Source: Azoarcus sp. PA01 (GTDB lineage Bacteria > Pseudomonadota > Gammaproteobacteria > Burkholderiales > Rhodocyclaceae). From it: a stretch of 64,000 bases of DNA. The stretch is taken from positions 1,302,001 to 1,366,000 of the forward strand of contig LARU01000002.1 of NCBI GenBank assembly GCA_001274695.2. Direction: 5' to 3'. The notes beneath the pieces were generated by a model. The model had not been told where the DNA came from. It searched no databases and worked only from the letters and a program-made list of their open reading frames with translations. Positions 43,660 to 51,974 of this stretch are shown here, piece by piece (position 1 is the first letter of the stretch; the number at the start of each line of letters is the position of its first letter). The position numbers and the translations under genes are program-made.

Positions 43660-44580
43660 ATGCTCGACAACATCCAGTCGGCACTCGCCCCGCGCGGGCC
43701 GGAAGCGGCCGCGATCCTCGAGATCACCTGGGTGCTGGTGGTCGGCGGTGCGCTGATCTTCGCGCTGGTCCTCGCGCTGACTGCGCTGGCCTTTTTCGCC
43801 CCCGCGCGCTGGCTTGCCGGCAACCGGCTGATCGTCGGCGCCGGCATCGTTTTCCCGGTGATCACGCTCGCGGGGTTGCTGGTCTACACGCTGCTCGCCG
43901 CGCCGCGGCTGTCGGCAGCCGAGCCGGCCGACGTGACGATCGAAGTGGTCGGTCATCAGTGGTGGTGGCGCGTGAATTATCTCGACGCGCGCGGTGAAAT
44001 CGACTTTGCGACCGCGAACGAAATCCGTCTGCCGGTCGGCCGCACGATTGAGCTGCGGCTGCGCTCGACCGATGTGCTGCACAGCTTCTGGGTGCCGTCG
44101 CTTGCCGGCAAGCTCGACCTGATCCCGGGCAAGGACAACCGGCTGCGTCTGGCCGCCGCCGAGCCCGCGGTGCTGCGCGGCCAGTGCGCCGAGTACTGCG
44201 GCGGCCCGCACGCGCAGATGGCGCTGTTCGTCGTCGCCGAAGCGCCGGAGCGCTTCGAGGCGTGGCGCGCGGCACAGCGCCGCCCGGCCGCCATCGCGGC
44301 CGATGACGAAGCGGCGCGCGGGCGGCGGCTTTTCCTGTCGCACTGCACGACCTGCCATACTGTTCGCGGCACGCGAGCCGAAGGCGAACTCGGCCCCGAC
44401 CTGACCCATTTCGCGAGCCGACTGTCGCTCGGCGCCGGCATCCTGCCGAACAGCCGCGCCACCGTCGCCGGCTGGATCGCCGGCAACCAGCACCTGAAAC
44501 CGGACAACCTGATGCCCGAGTTCCATTTCGACAGCGACGAGCTGCGCGCGCTCGCGCACTGGCTGGAGACGCTCGAATAA
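43660..44580 (+). CDS. caa3-type cytochrome c oxidase subunit II (CuA plus cytochrome c domain)
   Basis: 306 residues. Two N-terminal membrane helices (about 20-45, 55-77) precede a cupredoxin domain with GHQWWWRVNY and the CuA ligands Cys176, Cys180, His184 and Met187 (GQCAEYCGGPHAQM), plus His in VLHSFWVP. A fused cytochrome c domain follows, with CTTCH at 229-233 and a distal Met probably in NLMPEFHF. It receives electrons and delivers them to subunit I. The stop is directly followed by the ATG of the next small gene. Confidence 0.93.
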   Translation: MLDNIQSALAPRGPEAAAILEITWVLVVGGALIFALVLALTALAFFAPARWLAGNRLIVGAGIVFPVITLAGLLVYTLLAAPRLSAAEPADVTIEVVGHQWWWRVNYLDARGEIDFATANEIRLPVGRTIELRLRSTDVLHSFWVPSLAGKLDLIPGKDNRLRLAAAEPAVLRGQCAEYCGGPHAQMALFVVAEAPERFEAWRAAQRRPAAIAADDEAARGRRLFLSHCTTCHTVRGTRAEGELGPDLTHFASRLSLGAGILPNSRATVAGWIAGNQHLKPDNLMPEFHFDSDELRALAHWLETLE

Positions 44581-44832
44581 ATGTTCACGGACCTGCCGCT
44601 GTGGATCAACGTCGTCGTCTTCCTGGCCGCCGGGGTGGTCGTGTGGCTGGTCGGCACGCGCGTGGCGCGCTTCGCGACTTTCGCCGCAATTCTCGCGATC
44701 GCCGTGACCGCGCTGTTCATCGCCGGCCTGCTCGAGCGGCGCCACGTCATGATCCTGCGCATGGGCGGCGACTCGCTGCTCGTCCTCGCGATCTACGTCG
44801 CCGGACTCACGGTGCTCTACACGCTCAGATGA
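44581..44832 (+). CDS. 83-residue membrane protein within the oxidase operon
   Basis: Three hydrophobic helices (about 6-26, 32-52, 63-81). The first codon touches the coxB stop and the end overlaps the subunit I start by four bases, so translation is coupled. No family recognised; the position suggests an accessory subunit or assembly factor of this oxidase. Confidence 0.65.
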   Translation: MFTDLPLWINVVVFLAAGVVVWLVGTRVARFATFAAILAIAVTALFIAGLLERRHVMILRMGGDSLLVLAIYVAGLTVLYTLR

Positions 44833-47345
44833 ACGCGCTGCCGAACCCCGATACCCGCCCCGCCGGCGAAGTCGACGAACTGCGCCGGCTGTGGCAGCCG
44901 CCGCAGGGCCTGCGCTTCGTCACGGTCATCAACAACAACTACGTCGGCGTGTTCTACGTCGGCGCCGCTTTCCTGTTCTTCGTGCTGGCCGGCATCCTCG
45001 CGCTGATGATGCGCACCCAGTTGGCGGTGGCCGAGAACGATCTGATCGGCCCGGCGCTGTACAACCAGCTGTTCACGATGCACGGCACCGTCATGATGTT
45101 CCTGTTCGCGGTGCCGGCGGTCGAGGCGATGGGCATCCTGCTGCTGCCGAACATGCTCGGCGCGCGCGACCTGCCGTTTCCGCGCCTGTCGGCGTATGCG
45201 TTCTGGGCCTACCTGGTCGGGGGGCTGGTGTTCTTCGCGAGCATTTTTGTCGGCTCGGCGCCCGACGGCGGCTGGTTCATGAACCCGCCGCTGACGACCC
45301 AGACCTACTCGCCGGGCTACAACGCCGACTTCTGGCTGCTCGGCATCGGTTTCATCGAGATCTCGGCGATCGCCGGCGCCATCGAGATCATCGTCGGCAT
45401 ATTGCGCACGCGCTCGCCAGGTATGACGCTCGGGCGCATGCCGGTGTTCGCGTGGGCGATGCTGGTTTTCGCGCTGATGATCGTGTTCGCGTTCCCGGCA
45501 GTGATCCTCGCGACCGCGCTGCTCGAACTCGAGCGCGCCTTCCACTGGCCGTTCTTCGCTGCGCATCTCGGCGGGGACCCGCTGCTGTGGCAGCACCTGT
45601 TCTGGTTCTTCGGCCACCCCGAGGTGTACATCATCTTCCTGCCCGCAGCGGGCATGGTGTCGATGATCGTGCCGACGATGGCGCGCACGCCGCTCGTCGG
45701 CTACCGCTTCGTCGTCCTGGCGCTGGTCGGCACCGCGTTCCTGAGCTTCGGGCTGTGGGTGCACCACATGTTCACGACCGGCATCCCGCAGCTGTCGCTG
45801 TCGTTCTTCCAGGCCGCGAGCACTGCGGTCGCGATCCCGTCGGGGATCCAGATCTTCGCGTGGATCGCGACGTTCGCGCAGGGTCGCGCGACAGGGCGGA
45901 TACGGATCGCGACGCCGACGCTGTTCATCCTCGGCTTCCTGTTCATCTTCGTGCTCGGCGGGCTCACCGGCGTGATGGTCGCGGTGATCCCGTTCGACTG
46001 GCAGGCGCACGACAGCTACTTCATCGTCGCCCATCTGCATTACGTGCTCGTCGGCGGCATGGTGTTTCCGCTGTTCGCCGCGTTCTACTACTGGATGCCT
46101 TACACCAGCCGGCATGCGCTGTCCGAGCGGCTCGGGCGCTGGGTGTTCGGGCTGATGTTCGTCGGCTTCAACATCACGTTCTTCCCGATGCATTTCACCG
46201 GGCTCGCCGGCATGCCGCGCCGCGTCTACACGTATGCGGCAGGGTACGGCTGGGAGAGCCTGACCTTCGTCTCGACGGCCGGCGCGTTCATGATCGCCGC
46301 CGGCGTGCTGCTCTTCATCATCGATGTCGCGCGGCGCTTTCGCATGTCGGCCGAGGACAACGCAGGCAACGTCTGGCAGGCCGGCACGCTCGAATGGCTG
46401 CCGAACGGCAATTACTCGAACCGCAGCATTCCCGTCGTCACCAGCCGCGAGCCGCTGTGGGACCAGCCGGACCTGGCGCGCAATGTCGAAGCCGGTCACT
46501 ACTACCTCCCGGGCGCGCCGACCGGCGGGCGCGAGACGATCGTCACGAGCCCGCTCGACGCGCAGCCCGAGTTCGTGCTGCGCATGCCGATGCCGGGCTG
46601 GGCGCCGGTCGTCGCAGCGTGGTTCACCGCCGGCTTCTTCCTGCTGCTGACCGTCAAGCTCGTCGTGCCGGCCGTGATCTCGGGCGTTGTCGCGGTCGGC
46701 GCGCTGCTGCACTGGGGCTGGAGCCTCGACCCGGAGCCGCTCGCCGAGCCGGTCGACATCGGCGGCGGCATCGTGTTGCCCAGCTACATGAGCGGCCCGC
46801 GCTCGCAGGCGTGGTGGGCGATCGGCGTGCTGATGCTGGTGTCGGGCTCGCTCTACGCCTGTGCGCTGTTTTCCTACCTCTACCTGTGGACCGTGTCGCC
46901 CGAAGTCTGGCCCGAACCCGCGCAGCTCGCCGGCATCGGCCATCCGCTCGCCGAAGCGGCCCTGCTCGTCGCCAGCAGCTTCGCGCTGGGGCTCGCGAAC
47001 CGGCAGCTCGCCGCCGGCCGGCGGCGAGCGATGGCGCTCGCGGTCGCGGCCGGCCTGGTCCTGCTGGTCGCGGCGGTCGGGCTGGAGTTTTTCGCGCAGG
47101 GCGAACTGTCGCCGAGCGCGTCGAGCTACGGCGCCGCAGTCCATCTGCTCGCATCGATCGCCGTTTTTTTCACGCTGGTCGTGCTCGTGATGGCGCTGTT
47201 CGCGCTCGCCCGCGCTGCGACCGGCAAGCTCGGGCCGACGCGCCGCGTGACGTTCGACAACATGCGCCTGTTCTGGCACTACACCGTCGGCCAGAGCCTG
47301 CTTGGTGTCGCGCTGGTGCACGGCTTTCCGAGGATCGCCGGATGA
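44829..47345 (+). CDS. caa3-type oxidase fused subunits I and III
   Basis: 838 residues. The first ~560 residues are subunit I: low-spin heme His in MHGTVMMFLF, CuB His in FGHPEVYIIF (with the cross-linked-type Tyr), the CuB His pair in VHHMFTTG, and the paired heme ligands in HLHYVLVGG. The D-path region is LGARDLPFPRLS. After a soluble linker (about 570-610) the protein continues as a degenerate subunit III of five to six helices ending FWHYTVGQSLLGVALVHGF. ATG 44829. I/III fusions are known among caa3 and related A-type oxidases. It reduces oxygen to water and pumps protons. Confidence 0.92.
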   Translation: MNALPNPDTRPAGEVDELRRLWQPPQGLRFVTVINNNYVGVFYVGAAFLFFVLAGILALMMRTQLAVAENDLIGPALYNQLFTMHGTVMMFLFAVPAVEAMGILLLPNMLGARDLPFPRLSAYAFWAYLVGGLVFFASIFVGSAPDGGWFMNPPLTTQTYSPGYNADFWLLGIGFIEISAIAGAIEIIVGILRTRSPGMTLGRMPVFAWAMLVFALMIVFAFPAVILATALLELERAFHWPFFAAHLGGDPLLWQHLFWFFGHPEVYIIFLPAAGMVSMIVPTMARTPLVGYRFVVLALVGTAFLSFGLWVHHMFTTGIPQLSLSFFQAASTAVAIPSGIQIFAWIATFAQGRATGRIRIATPTLFILGFLFIFVLGGLTGVMVAVIPFDWQAHDSYFIVAHLHYVLVGGMVFPLFAAFYYWMPYTSRHALSERLGRWVFGLMFVGFNITFFPMHFTGLAGMPRRVYTYAAGYGWESLTFVSTAGAFMIAAGVLLFIIDVARRFRMSAEDNAGNVWQAGTLEWLPNGNYSNRSIPVVTSREPLWDQPDLARNVEAGHYYLPGAPTGGRETIVTSPLDAQPEFVLRMPMPGWAPVVAAWFTAGFFLLLTVKLVVPAVISGVVAVGALLHWGWSLDPEPLAEPVDIGGGIVLPSYMSGPRSQAWWAIGVLMLVSGSLYACALFSYLYLWTVSPEVWPEPAQLAGIGHPLAEAALLVASSFALGLANRQLAAGRRRAMALAVAAGLVLLVAAVGLEFFAQGELSPSASSYGAAVHLLASIAVFFTLVVLVMALFALARAATGKLGPTRRVTFDNMRLFWHYTVGQSLLGVALVHGFPRIAG

Positions 47346-47641
47346 GCTTCGTCGCGAGCAGCCTGCGCCTGTCCGCCGGAGTCATCGTCTGGGCGCTGCA
47401 TTTTTCCGTGATCTACGGCCTGACCGCGCTGGCTTGCGCGCGCGCCGCAGCGCAGGCCGTGCCGTGGGTGATCGGCGCGGCGACGCTCGTCGCGAGCGGG
47501 GTCTGCGTCGCGATCATCGTGCGGGAACTGGGCCGGGGGCCGGGCTTCGAATCCTGGCTCGCCGCCGGGCTCGCGGTGCTCGCGCTGCTTGCAGTGCTGT
47601 GGGAAGCCCTGCCGGTGCTGATGGTGGCGCCATGCGTCTGA
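47342..47641 (+). CDS. 99-residue membrane protein within the oxidase operon
   Basis: Three predicted helices (about 10-30, 40-60, 72-95). It overlaps the upstream subunit I/III stop (ATGA) and the next cytochrome start by ten bases. WALHFSVIYGLTALACARA at the N terminus resembles small membrane proteins that accompany caa3 gene sets, but I cannot name a family. Confidence 0.65.
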   Translation: MSFVASSLRLSAGVIVWALHFSVIYGLTALACARAAAQAVPWVIGAATLVASGVCVAIIVRELGRGPGFESWLAAGLAVLALLAVLWEALPVLMVAPCV

Positions 47642-47991
47642 CCGGCCTCCTCGCGCTCGCGTGCGTGGCGCTGGTCGCCGGCTGCAGCGAAGCGCGCCGC
47701 CCTGCGCTCGGTGGCGATGCGGAAAACGGGCGCCTGCTGCTGCGCCAGTTCGGCTGCATCGGCTGCCATCGCATCCCCGGCGTCGCAGGCGCTACCGGCA
47801 ACGTCGGCCCGCCGCTGGACGGTGTCGGCCGCCGCGTGTACCTCGCCGGCGTGCTGCCGAATTCGCCGGCCAACATGGTGCGCTGGATCCGCGAGCCGCA
47901 GTCCTTCGGCTTCGAAACCGCGATGCCCGACCTGCAGGTCACCGAGACCCAGGCGCGCGACATGGTCGCTTACCTCCAGGAGCTGAAGTGA
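47632..47991 (+). CDS. monoheme cytochrome c lipoprotein
   Basis: 119 residues. Lipobox VAGC (Cys18) and one CIGCH heme site (Cys42, Cys45, His46), with distal Met in AMPDLQVTE. Its sequence closely resembles the second domain of the next protein (GCHRIPG, GPPLDG, NMVRWIREPQ), so the two arose by duplication. Likely membrane-anchored electron donor to the caa3 oxidase. Confidence 0.87.
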   Translation: MRLTGLLALACVALVAGCSEARRPALGGDAENGRLLLRQFGCIGCHRIPGVAGATGNVGPPLDGVGRRVYLAGVLPNSPANMVRWIREPQSFGFETAMPDLQVTETQARDMVAYLQELK

Positions 47992-47992
47992 A

Positions 47993-48820
47993 GTGAAAAA
48001 AGTCCTCCTCACCGTCGTCGCGCTGGCGGTTGCGGCCGGGCTCGCCGGCACGGCCGTGGTCTACGGCGGCTTTTACGACATTTCCGCGACCGACCAGCAC
48101 CTCGCGCCGACTTACCGGCTGCTCGACATCGCGATGCGCCGCTCGATCAAGCTGCGCGCGGCGTCGGTCGCCGTCCCGTCGCTCGACGCGGCCGGTGCAC
48201 TCGAACAGGGCGCGCCGCTCTACCGCGACCACTGCGCGCAGTGCCATGGTGCGCCGGGCGTCGCTCCGGAGCCTTTCGCGCTCGGCCTGACGCCCGCCGC
48301 GGCGAACCTCGCGCATACCGGCCGGGCCTGGCCGCCGGAAGAAATCTACTGGGTGGTGCGGCACGGCATCAAGATGACCGGCATGCCGGCCTGGGAGCAG
48401 CGCCTGACCGAAAGCGAACTCTGGGCGGTCACCGCGTTCGTCAAGCGGCTGCCCGAACTCTCGCCGCCGGACTACCGCCGCCTGGTCGCCGAGCTCCCGC
48501 GCCACACCCACGACCATCGCGCGGAGCGAGCACTGCCGCGGCCCGACGCCGAGCGCGGCCGGCGGATCATCCAGCAGTATGCCTGCGTCACCTGCCACCG
48601 GATTCCCGGCATTGTCGGCCCGAACGCACCGGTCGGTCCGCCGCTCGACGGCATCGGCACGCGCGCGTTCATCGCCGGCGCGCTGCGCAACGAGCCCGGG
48701 CACATGGTGCGCTGGCTGCGTTCGCCGCAGCAGGTCACGCCCGACAGCGCGATGCCGGACCTCGGTATCGACGAGCGCGACGCGCACGACATCGCCGCCT
48801 ACCTCGCGACACTGAAATAA
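47993..48820 (+). CDS. diheme cytochrome c, membrane-anchored
   Basis: 275 residues from GTG 47993. One N-terminal anchor (about 4-25), then two cytochrome c domains with CAQCH (81-85) and CVTCH (198-202); Met ligands in MTGMPAW and SAMPDLG. It starts one base after the stop of the preceding cytochrome, so the pair is co-translated. It completes the oxidase cluster and probably relays electrons from the bc1 complex or a periplasmic donor. Confidence 0.87.
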   Translation: MKKVLLTVVALAVAAGLAGTAVVYGGFYDISATDQHLAPTYRLLDIAMRRSIKLRAASVAVPSLDAAGALEQGAPLYRDHCAQCHGAPGVAPEPFALGLTPAAANLAHTGRAWPPEEIYWVVRHGIKMTGMPAWEQRLTESELWAVTAFVKRLPELSPPDYRRLVAELPRHTHDHRAERALPRPDAERGRRIIQQYACVTCHRIPGIVGPNAPVGPPLDGIGTRAFIAGALRNEPGHMVRWLRSPQQVTPDSAMPDLGIDERDAHDIAAYLATLK

Positions 48821-48913
48821 CGCGCTGGCCGCGTGGGCGCGAACGCGCGCTCACTTGCGGAAGGCGTTGCGCAGCGGCCACGCCTGCTGCTGACGCGCCG
48901 CCCGGCCCCGCGC

Positions 48914-49624
48914 TCACTGCGCGGAAGCCGGCTGCATGACGACTCCGTCGTCGCGCACGATGTAGCGCGTGCCGTCGTCGATATCGGCAGTGAACGGCGC
49001 ATCGCCCGCCGGGCATGCGATCGACAGTCGCCCCGGACGACATGTGCGGTGCGTTCGCAGCTCGCGCGGCCGGAGCGAAAAATCGCGCTCGCCGGTCCGG
49101 TAAGCGACAAGTCCCGCGCTGCGGTTCTGCACCTCGAAGCGGATCGAGGCGCTTTTCGGTCGGCCGAACATCTGCACGCCGAAAAAACGTCCGTCCTCCC
49201 CCTGCGCGACACCGACGCCGGTTTGCGTGACGGCCGGCTCGAGCATGTTCTCGCGGTGCTCGGGCGAGTTTTTCCCGCCTTCGACGAAAGCCTCGGCAAG
49301 CTCCGCGGACGAGCCGAAACCGTCGGAGCGATACTGGTAACCGATGTTCTCGGCGACGATGCAGTACTCGTAGCCTTCGGCCTGCGCGCGCTGCGCGGGG
49401 CGGCGGCCATCGGCAGTGTGGCCGTAGCGCCCGGTGTTCGCCATGAAGCGGGCGAAGTCGCGCGCAGTCCGCCCGAGCGCCGCGTCGCGCTCGAGCGGCG
49501 CGAGCGGCTGCGCTTCGCGAAAAACATTCGTGCGCGCAACGATCTCCGACGCCGTCTCCTCGACGTCCGCCGCAGCGAAGCCCAAGGCGGGGCCGGCGAG
49601 GATCGCCACCAGCAGTCGTGTCAC
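48914..49624 (-). CDS. Secreted CAP/SCP-domain protein
   Basis: 236 residues from GTG 49624, which gives a short signal peptide (TRLLVAILAGPALGFAAADV). A CAP fold follows, with SCP motifs YGHTADGRRPAQRA, CIVAENIGYQ and HRENMLEPAVTQTGVGVA; the active-site-like His and Glu are present. A C-terminal extension of about 80 residues contains one Cys pair (TCRPGRLSIACP). Bacterial CAP proteins are extracellular, with poorly defined lipid- or peptide-related roles. Convergent with the cytochrome operon. Confidence 0.8.
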   Translation of the reverse strand: MTRLLVAILAGPALGFAAADVEETASEIVARTNVFREAQPLAPLERDAALGRTARDFARFMANTGRYGHTADGRRPAQRAQAEGYEYCIVAENIGYQYRSDGFGSSAELAEAFVEGGKNSPEHRENMLEPAVTQTGVGVAQGEDGRFFGVQMFGRPKSASIRFEVQNRSAGLVAYRTGERDFSLRPRELRTHRTCRPGRLSIACPAGDAPFTADIDDGTRYIVRDDGVVMQPASAQ

Positions 49625-49697
49625 GGCGCAACGCCTGCGCGGGCGCCCGAACGCGTCGAAGCGGCCGCCGCCCGCCGCCTCCCTGCCGTGCACGGCG

Positions 49698-49763
49698 TCA
49701 CCGCGCATGGGCTACGAGCGACGCGGTGGGCAAAAGCGCGACGTGAAGTCCGATGGCCTTCAT
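49698..49763 (-). CDS. 21-codon ORF with strong ribosome-binding site upstream of the CAP gene
   Basis: ATG 49763 follows AAGGAG by nine bases, the best translation signal in this area. The peptide looks like the start of a signal peptide (MKAIGLHVALLPTASLVAHA) and ends at TGA 49698, 73 bases before the CAP start. It may be a leader ORF, or the original N terminus of the CAP gene separated from it by a frame change. Confidence 0.4.
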   Translation of the reverse strand: MKAIGLHVALLPTASLVAHAR

Positions 49764-49919
49764 GACGGTGATCTCCTTCGAATCGACGTCGCCGCGGACG
49801 CAAGGCGCATTCCCGCACCCGGCGCGCGCATGCGACAGCGCCCGCCGCCGCGTGCCGGGTAGGTACGGCGATTGCCTTCCTGCTCGAGCCCGTTTCAATT
49901 TTTCTCCGGAGGAAGCCTC

Positions 49920-50258
49920 ATGCCGCTATCGATGCCGTCGTTCAGAGTCCTCGCCGTCGCGATCGCCACCGCGTTGGTGGTGCCGCCGCTTGCCGGCTGT
50001 GCCGGCGACCGGAACACGCGTGCCACCGGCACGGTGATCGACGATGCGTCGATCACCACACGCGTGAAAACCGCGCTTGCAAGCGCAGAAGGAATCAAAG
50101 CCGCCGCCGCGGTCAATGTCACGACGTATCGCGGCCTCGTGCAGTTGTCGGGCTTCGTCGATTCCGAGGCCGAGAAGCGGCGCGCCGAGCAGGTCGCCCG
50201 CAGTGTCGACGGCGTGCGTTCGGTCGAGAACGCGCTGAGCGTGCGGCCGGCCCGCTGA
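49920..50258 (+). CDS. BON-domain lipoprotein (OsmY-like)
   Basis: 112 residues. ATG 49920 is preceded by CCGGAGGAAGCC. The signal peptide ends in lipobox LAGC. One BON domain (about 38-110) with DDASITTRVKTALASAEGIKA, VNVTTYRGLVQLSGFVDSE and VRSVENALSV. BON proteins bind phospholipid surfaces in the periplasm and are commonly induced by osmotic or envelope stress. Confidence 0.88.
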   Translation: MPLSMPSFRVLAVAIATALVVPPLAGCAGDRNTRATGTVIDDASITTRVKTALASAEGIKAAAAVNVTTYRGLVQLSGFVDSEAEKRRAEQVARSVDGVRSVENALSVRPAR

Positions 50259-50404
50259 AAGCCCCCGGGCGCGTCACACCCTTATCCGAGCACGTAACTC
50301 TTGCAAGCGATCGCGCACCCGGTGCGGGACTTGATGTCCGCGACGACTTCGCTGGCGGGTCATGCGGCCGAGCGCCCCTTCGCGTGCGACGCAAAAGGAA
50401 TCCT

Positions 50405-51778
50405 GTGAAGCCGCGCAGCGCGTCGCCGCAGACTCCGCCGACGAACCGCCGGCAGTTTCTCGTGCACAGCGGCCTTGCGTTGGCCGCCGCCGCGACCGGC
50501 ACCGCCTGCGGGCCGTCCGGTCAGCAGGCGCCGTCGTCGACGGCACCCGCCATCCCGGCCGCGCGCTGGCCGGGCGACGGCGAGTGGGACGCGGTGCGCG
50601 AGCAGTTCGCGCTGGCCGACGACTACATCCACATGTCCGCGCTGTATGTCGCGTCGCACCCGCAACCGGTGCGCGACGCGATCGAACGGCACCGGCGCGC
50701 GCTCGACGCGAACCCGGTGCTCTATCTGAACGACAACAATCGCCGCCTGGTCGGCGAATCGCTGTCGGCCGCGGCGGACTATCTCGGGCTGGCCGACGCT
50801 GACGACATCGCGCTGACCGACAGCACGACGATGGGCATCGGCCTGGTGTATAACGGCCTGCGGCTCGCGCCGGGCGACGAGATCGTGACCACCGAGCACG
50901 ACTACTACGCGACCCATGAAGCCTTGCGCCTCGCTTCGGAGCGCCAGGGCGTGACGGTGCGCCGGGCGGTGCTGTACGACGAGGTGACGCGCGCCGGCGA
51001 AGACGAGCTCGTCGACCGGCTGCTCGCCAGCGTGAGGCCGCGCACGCGCGCGCTCGCGCTGACCTGGGTGCATTCGGGCACCGGCCTGAAGCTGCCGGCC
51101 GCGCGCATCGGCGAGGCGCTGCAGCGCGTCAACGACGAACGCGACGAGGACGCGCGCGTGCTGCTGTGCCTCGACGGCGTCCATGGCTTCGGCGTCGAGG
51201 ATGTCGTCCTGTCCGAGCTCGGCTGCGATTTCTTCATGGCCGGCTGCCACAAGTGGCTGTTCGGCCCGCGCGGCACCGGCATCCTGTGGGGCAGCGAGGC
51301 GGGCTTGCGGCGCTGCCTGCCGACGATACCGAGCTTCCTCGACGACGGCACGCACCGGGCCTGGATCGCCGGCGAAGAGGTCACCGGCCGCCCCGACGGC
51401 GCGCGCATGTCGCCGGGCGGCTTCAAGCCGTTCGAGCACCAGTGGGCACTGGTCGAGGCGTTCCGCTTCTGCGGTGACATCGGCAAGGCGCGCATCCAGC
51501 GGCGCACGCACGCACTCGCACGCCAGCTCAAGGAGGGGCTCGCCCCGATGCCGCACATCACACTGCGCACGCCGATGGCCGAAACCTTGTCGGCGGGGAT
51601 CGTGTGCTTCGAGGTGGACGGCATGGACCCGTGGAGCGCGGTCGAGCGGCTGCGCGAACACCGCCTCATCGCGACCGTCACGCCCTACGCCGCGCGCTAT
51701 GTGCGTCTCGCCCCAAGCATCCGCAATTCACCGGCCGAAGTCGACGCAGCGCTCGCAGCGATCCGTCAGCTCGGCTGA
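50405..51778 (+). CDS. Exported class V aminotransferase-like PLP protein
   Basis: 457 residues from GTG 50405 (AAAAGGAATCC upstream). The N terminus has a twin-arginine motif NRRQFL and a hydrophobic stretch ending near Cys37 (ALAAAATGTACG), so export by Tat is likely. The body is a fold-type I, class V (NifS/isopenicillin N epimerase-like) enzyme. The PLP Lys lies in MAGCHKWLFGPRGTG, with the cofactor Asp in CLDGVHGFG and HSGTGLKLP. Substrate unknown; the nearest families are isopenicillin-N-epimerase-like and EgtE-like enzymes. A Tat signal on this fold is notable, because the cofactor would be inserted before export. Confidence 0.83.
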   Translation: MKPRSASPQTPPTNRRQFLVHSGLALAAAATGTACGPSGQQAPSSTAPAIPAARWPGDGEWDAVREQFALADDYIHMSALYVASHPQPVRDAIERHRRALDANPVLYLNDNNRRLVGESLSAAADYLGLADADDIALTDSTTMGIGLVYNGLRLAPGDEIVTTEHDYYATHEALRLASERQGVTVRRAVLYDEVTRAGEDELVDRLLASVRPRTRALALTWVHSGTGLKLPAARIGEALQRVNDERDEDARVLLCLDGVHGFGVEDVVLSELGCDFFMAGCHKWLFGPRGTGILWGSEAGLRRCLPTIPSFLDDGTHRAWIAGEEVTGRPDGARMSPGGFKPFEHQWALVEAFRFCGDIGKARIQRRTHALARQLKEGLAPMPHITLRTPMAETLSAGIVCFEVDGMDPWSAVERLREHRLIATVTPYAARYVRLAPSIRNSPAEVDAALAAIRQLG

Positions 51779-51974
51779 GTCGGATGAGCGCGGATTCCGG
51801 CAGCGCAGTCTTCCTCCAGCGCGTGCCGATCGTGCTCGGACTGGTCGTGCTCGGGCTGTTCCTGTGGCACATCGCCTACGCGCTGCTGCGGGGCTTCGCG
51901 GAGGCTGGGCGGTCGGCGTGCCGCTCGCACCGGCGCGCCTTTGCGTTCTCGGCGGCACGAACGAACCTGTGCTT

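Noticed and set aside
44817..47321. 834-residue minus-strand open frame rich in His, Asp and Arg
   Set aside because: Shadow of the fused oxidase subunit; low-complexity charged composition only.
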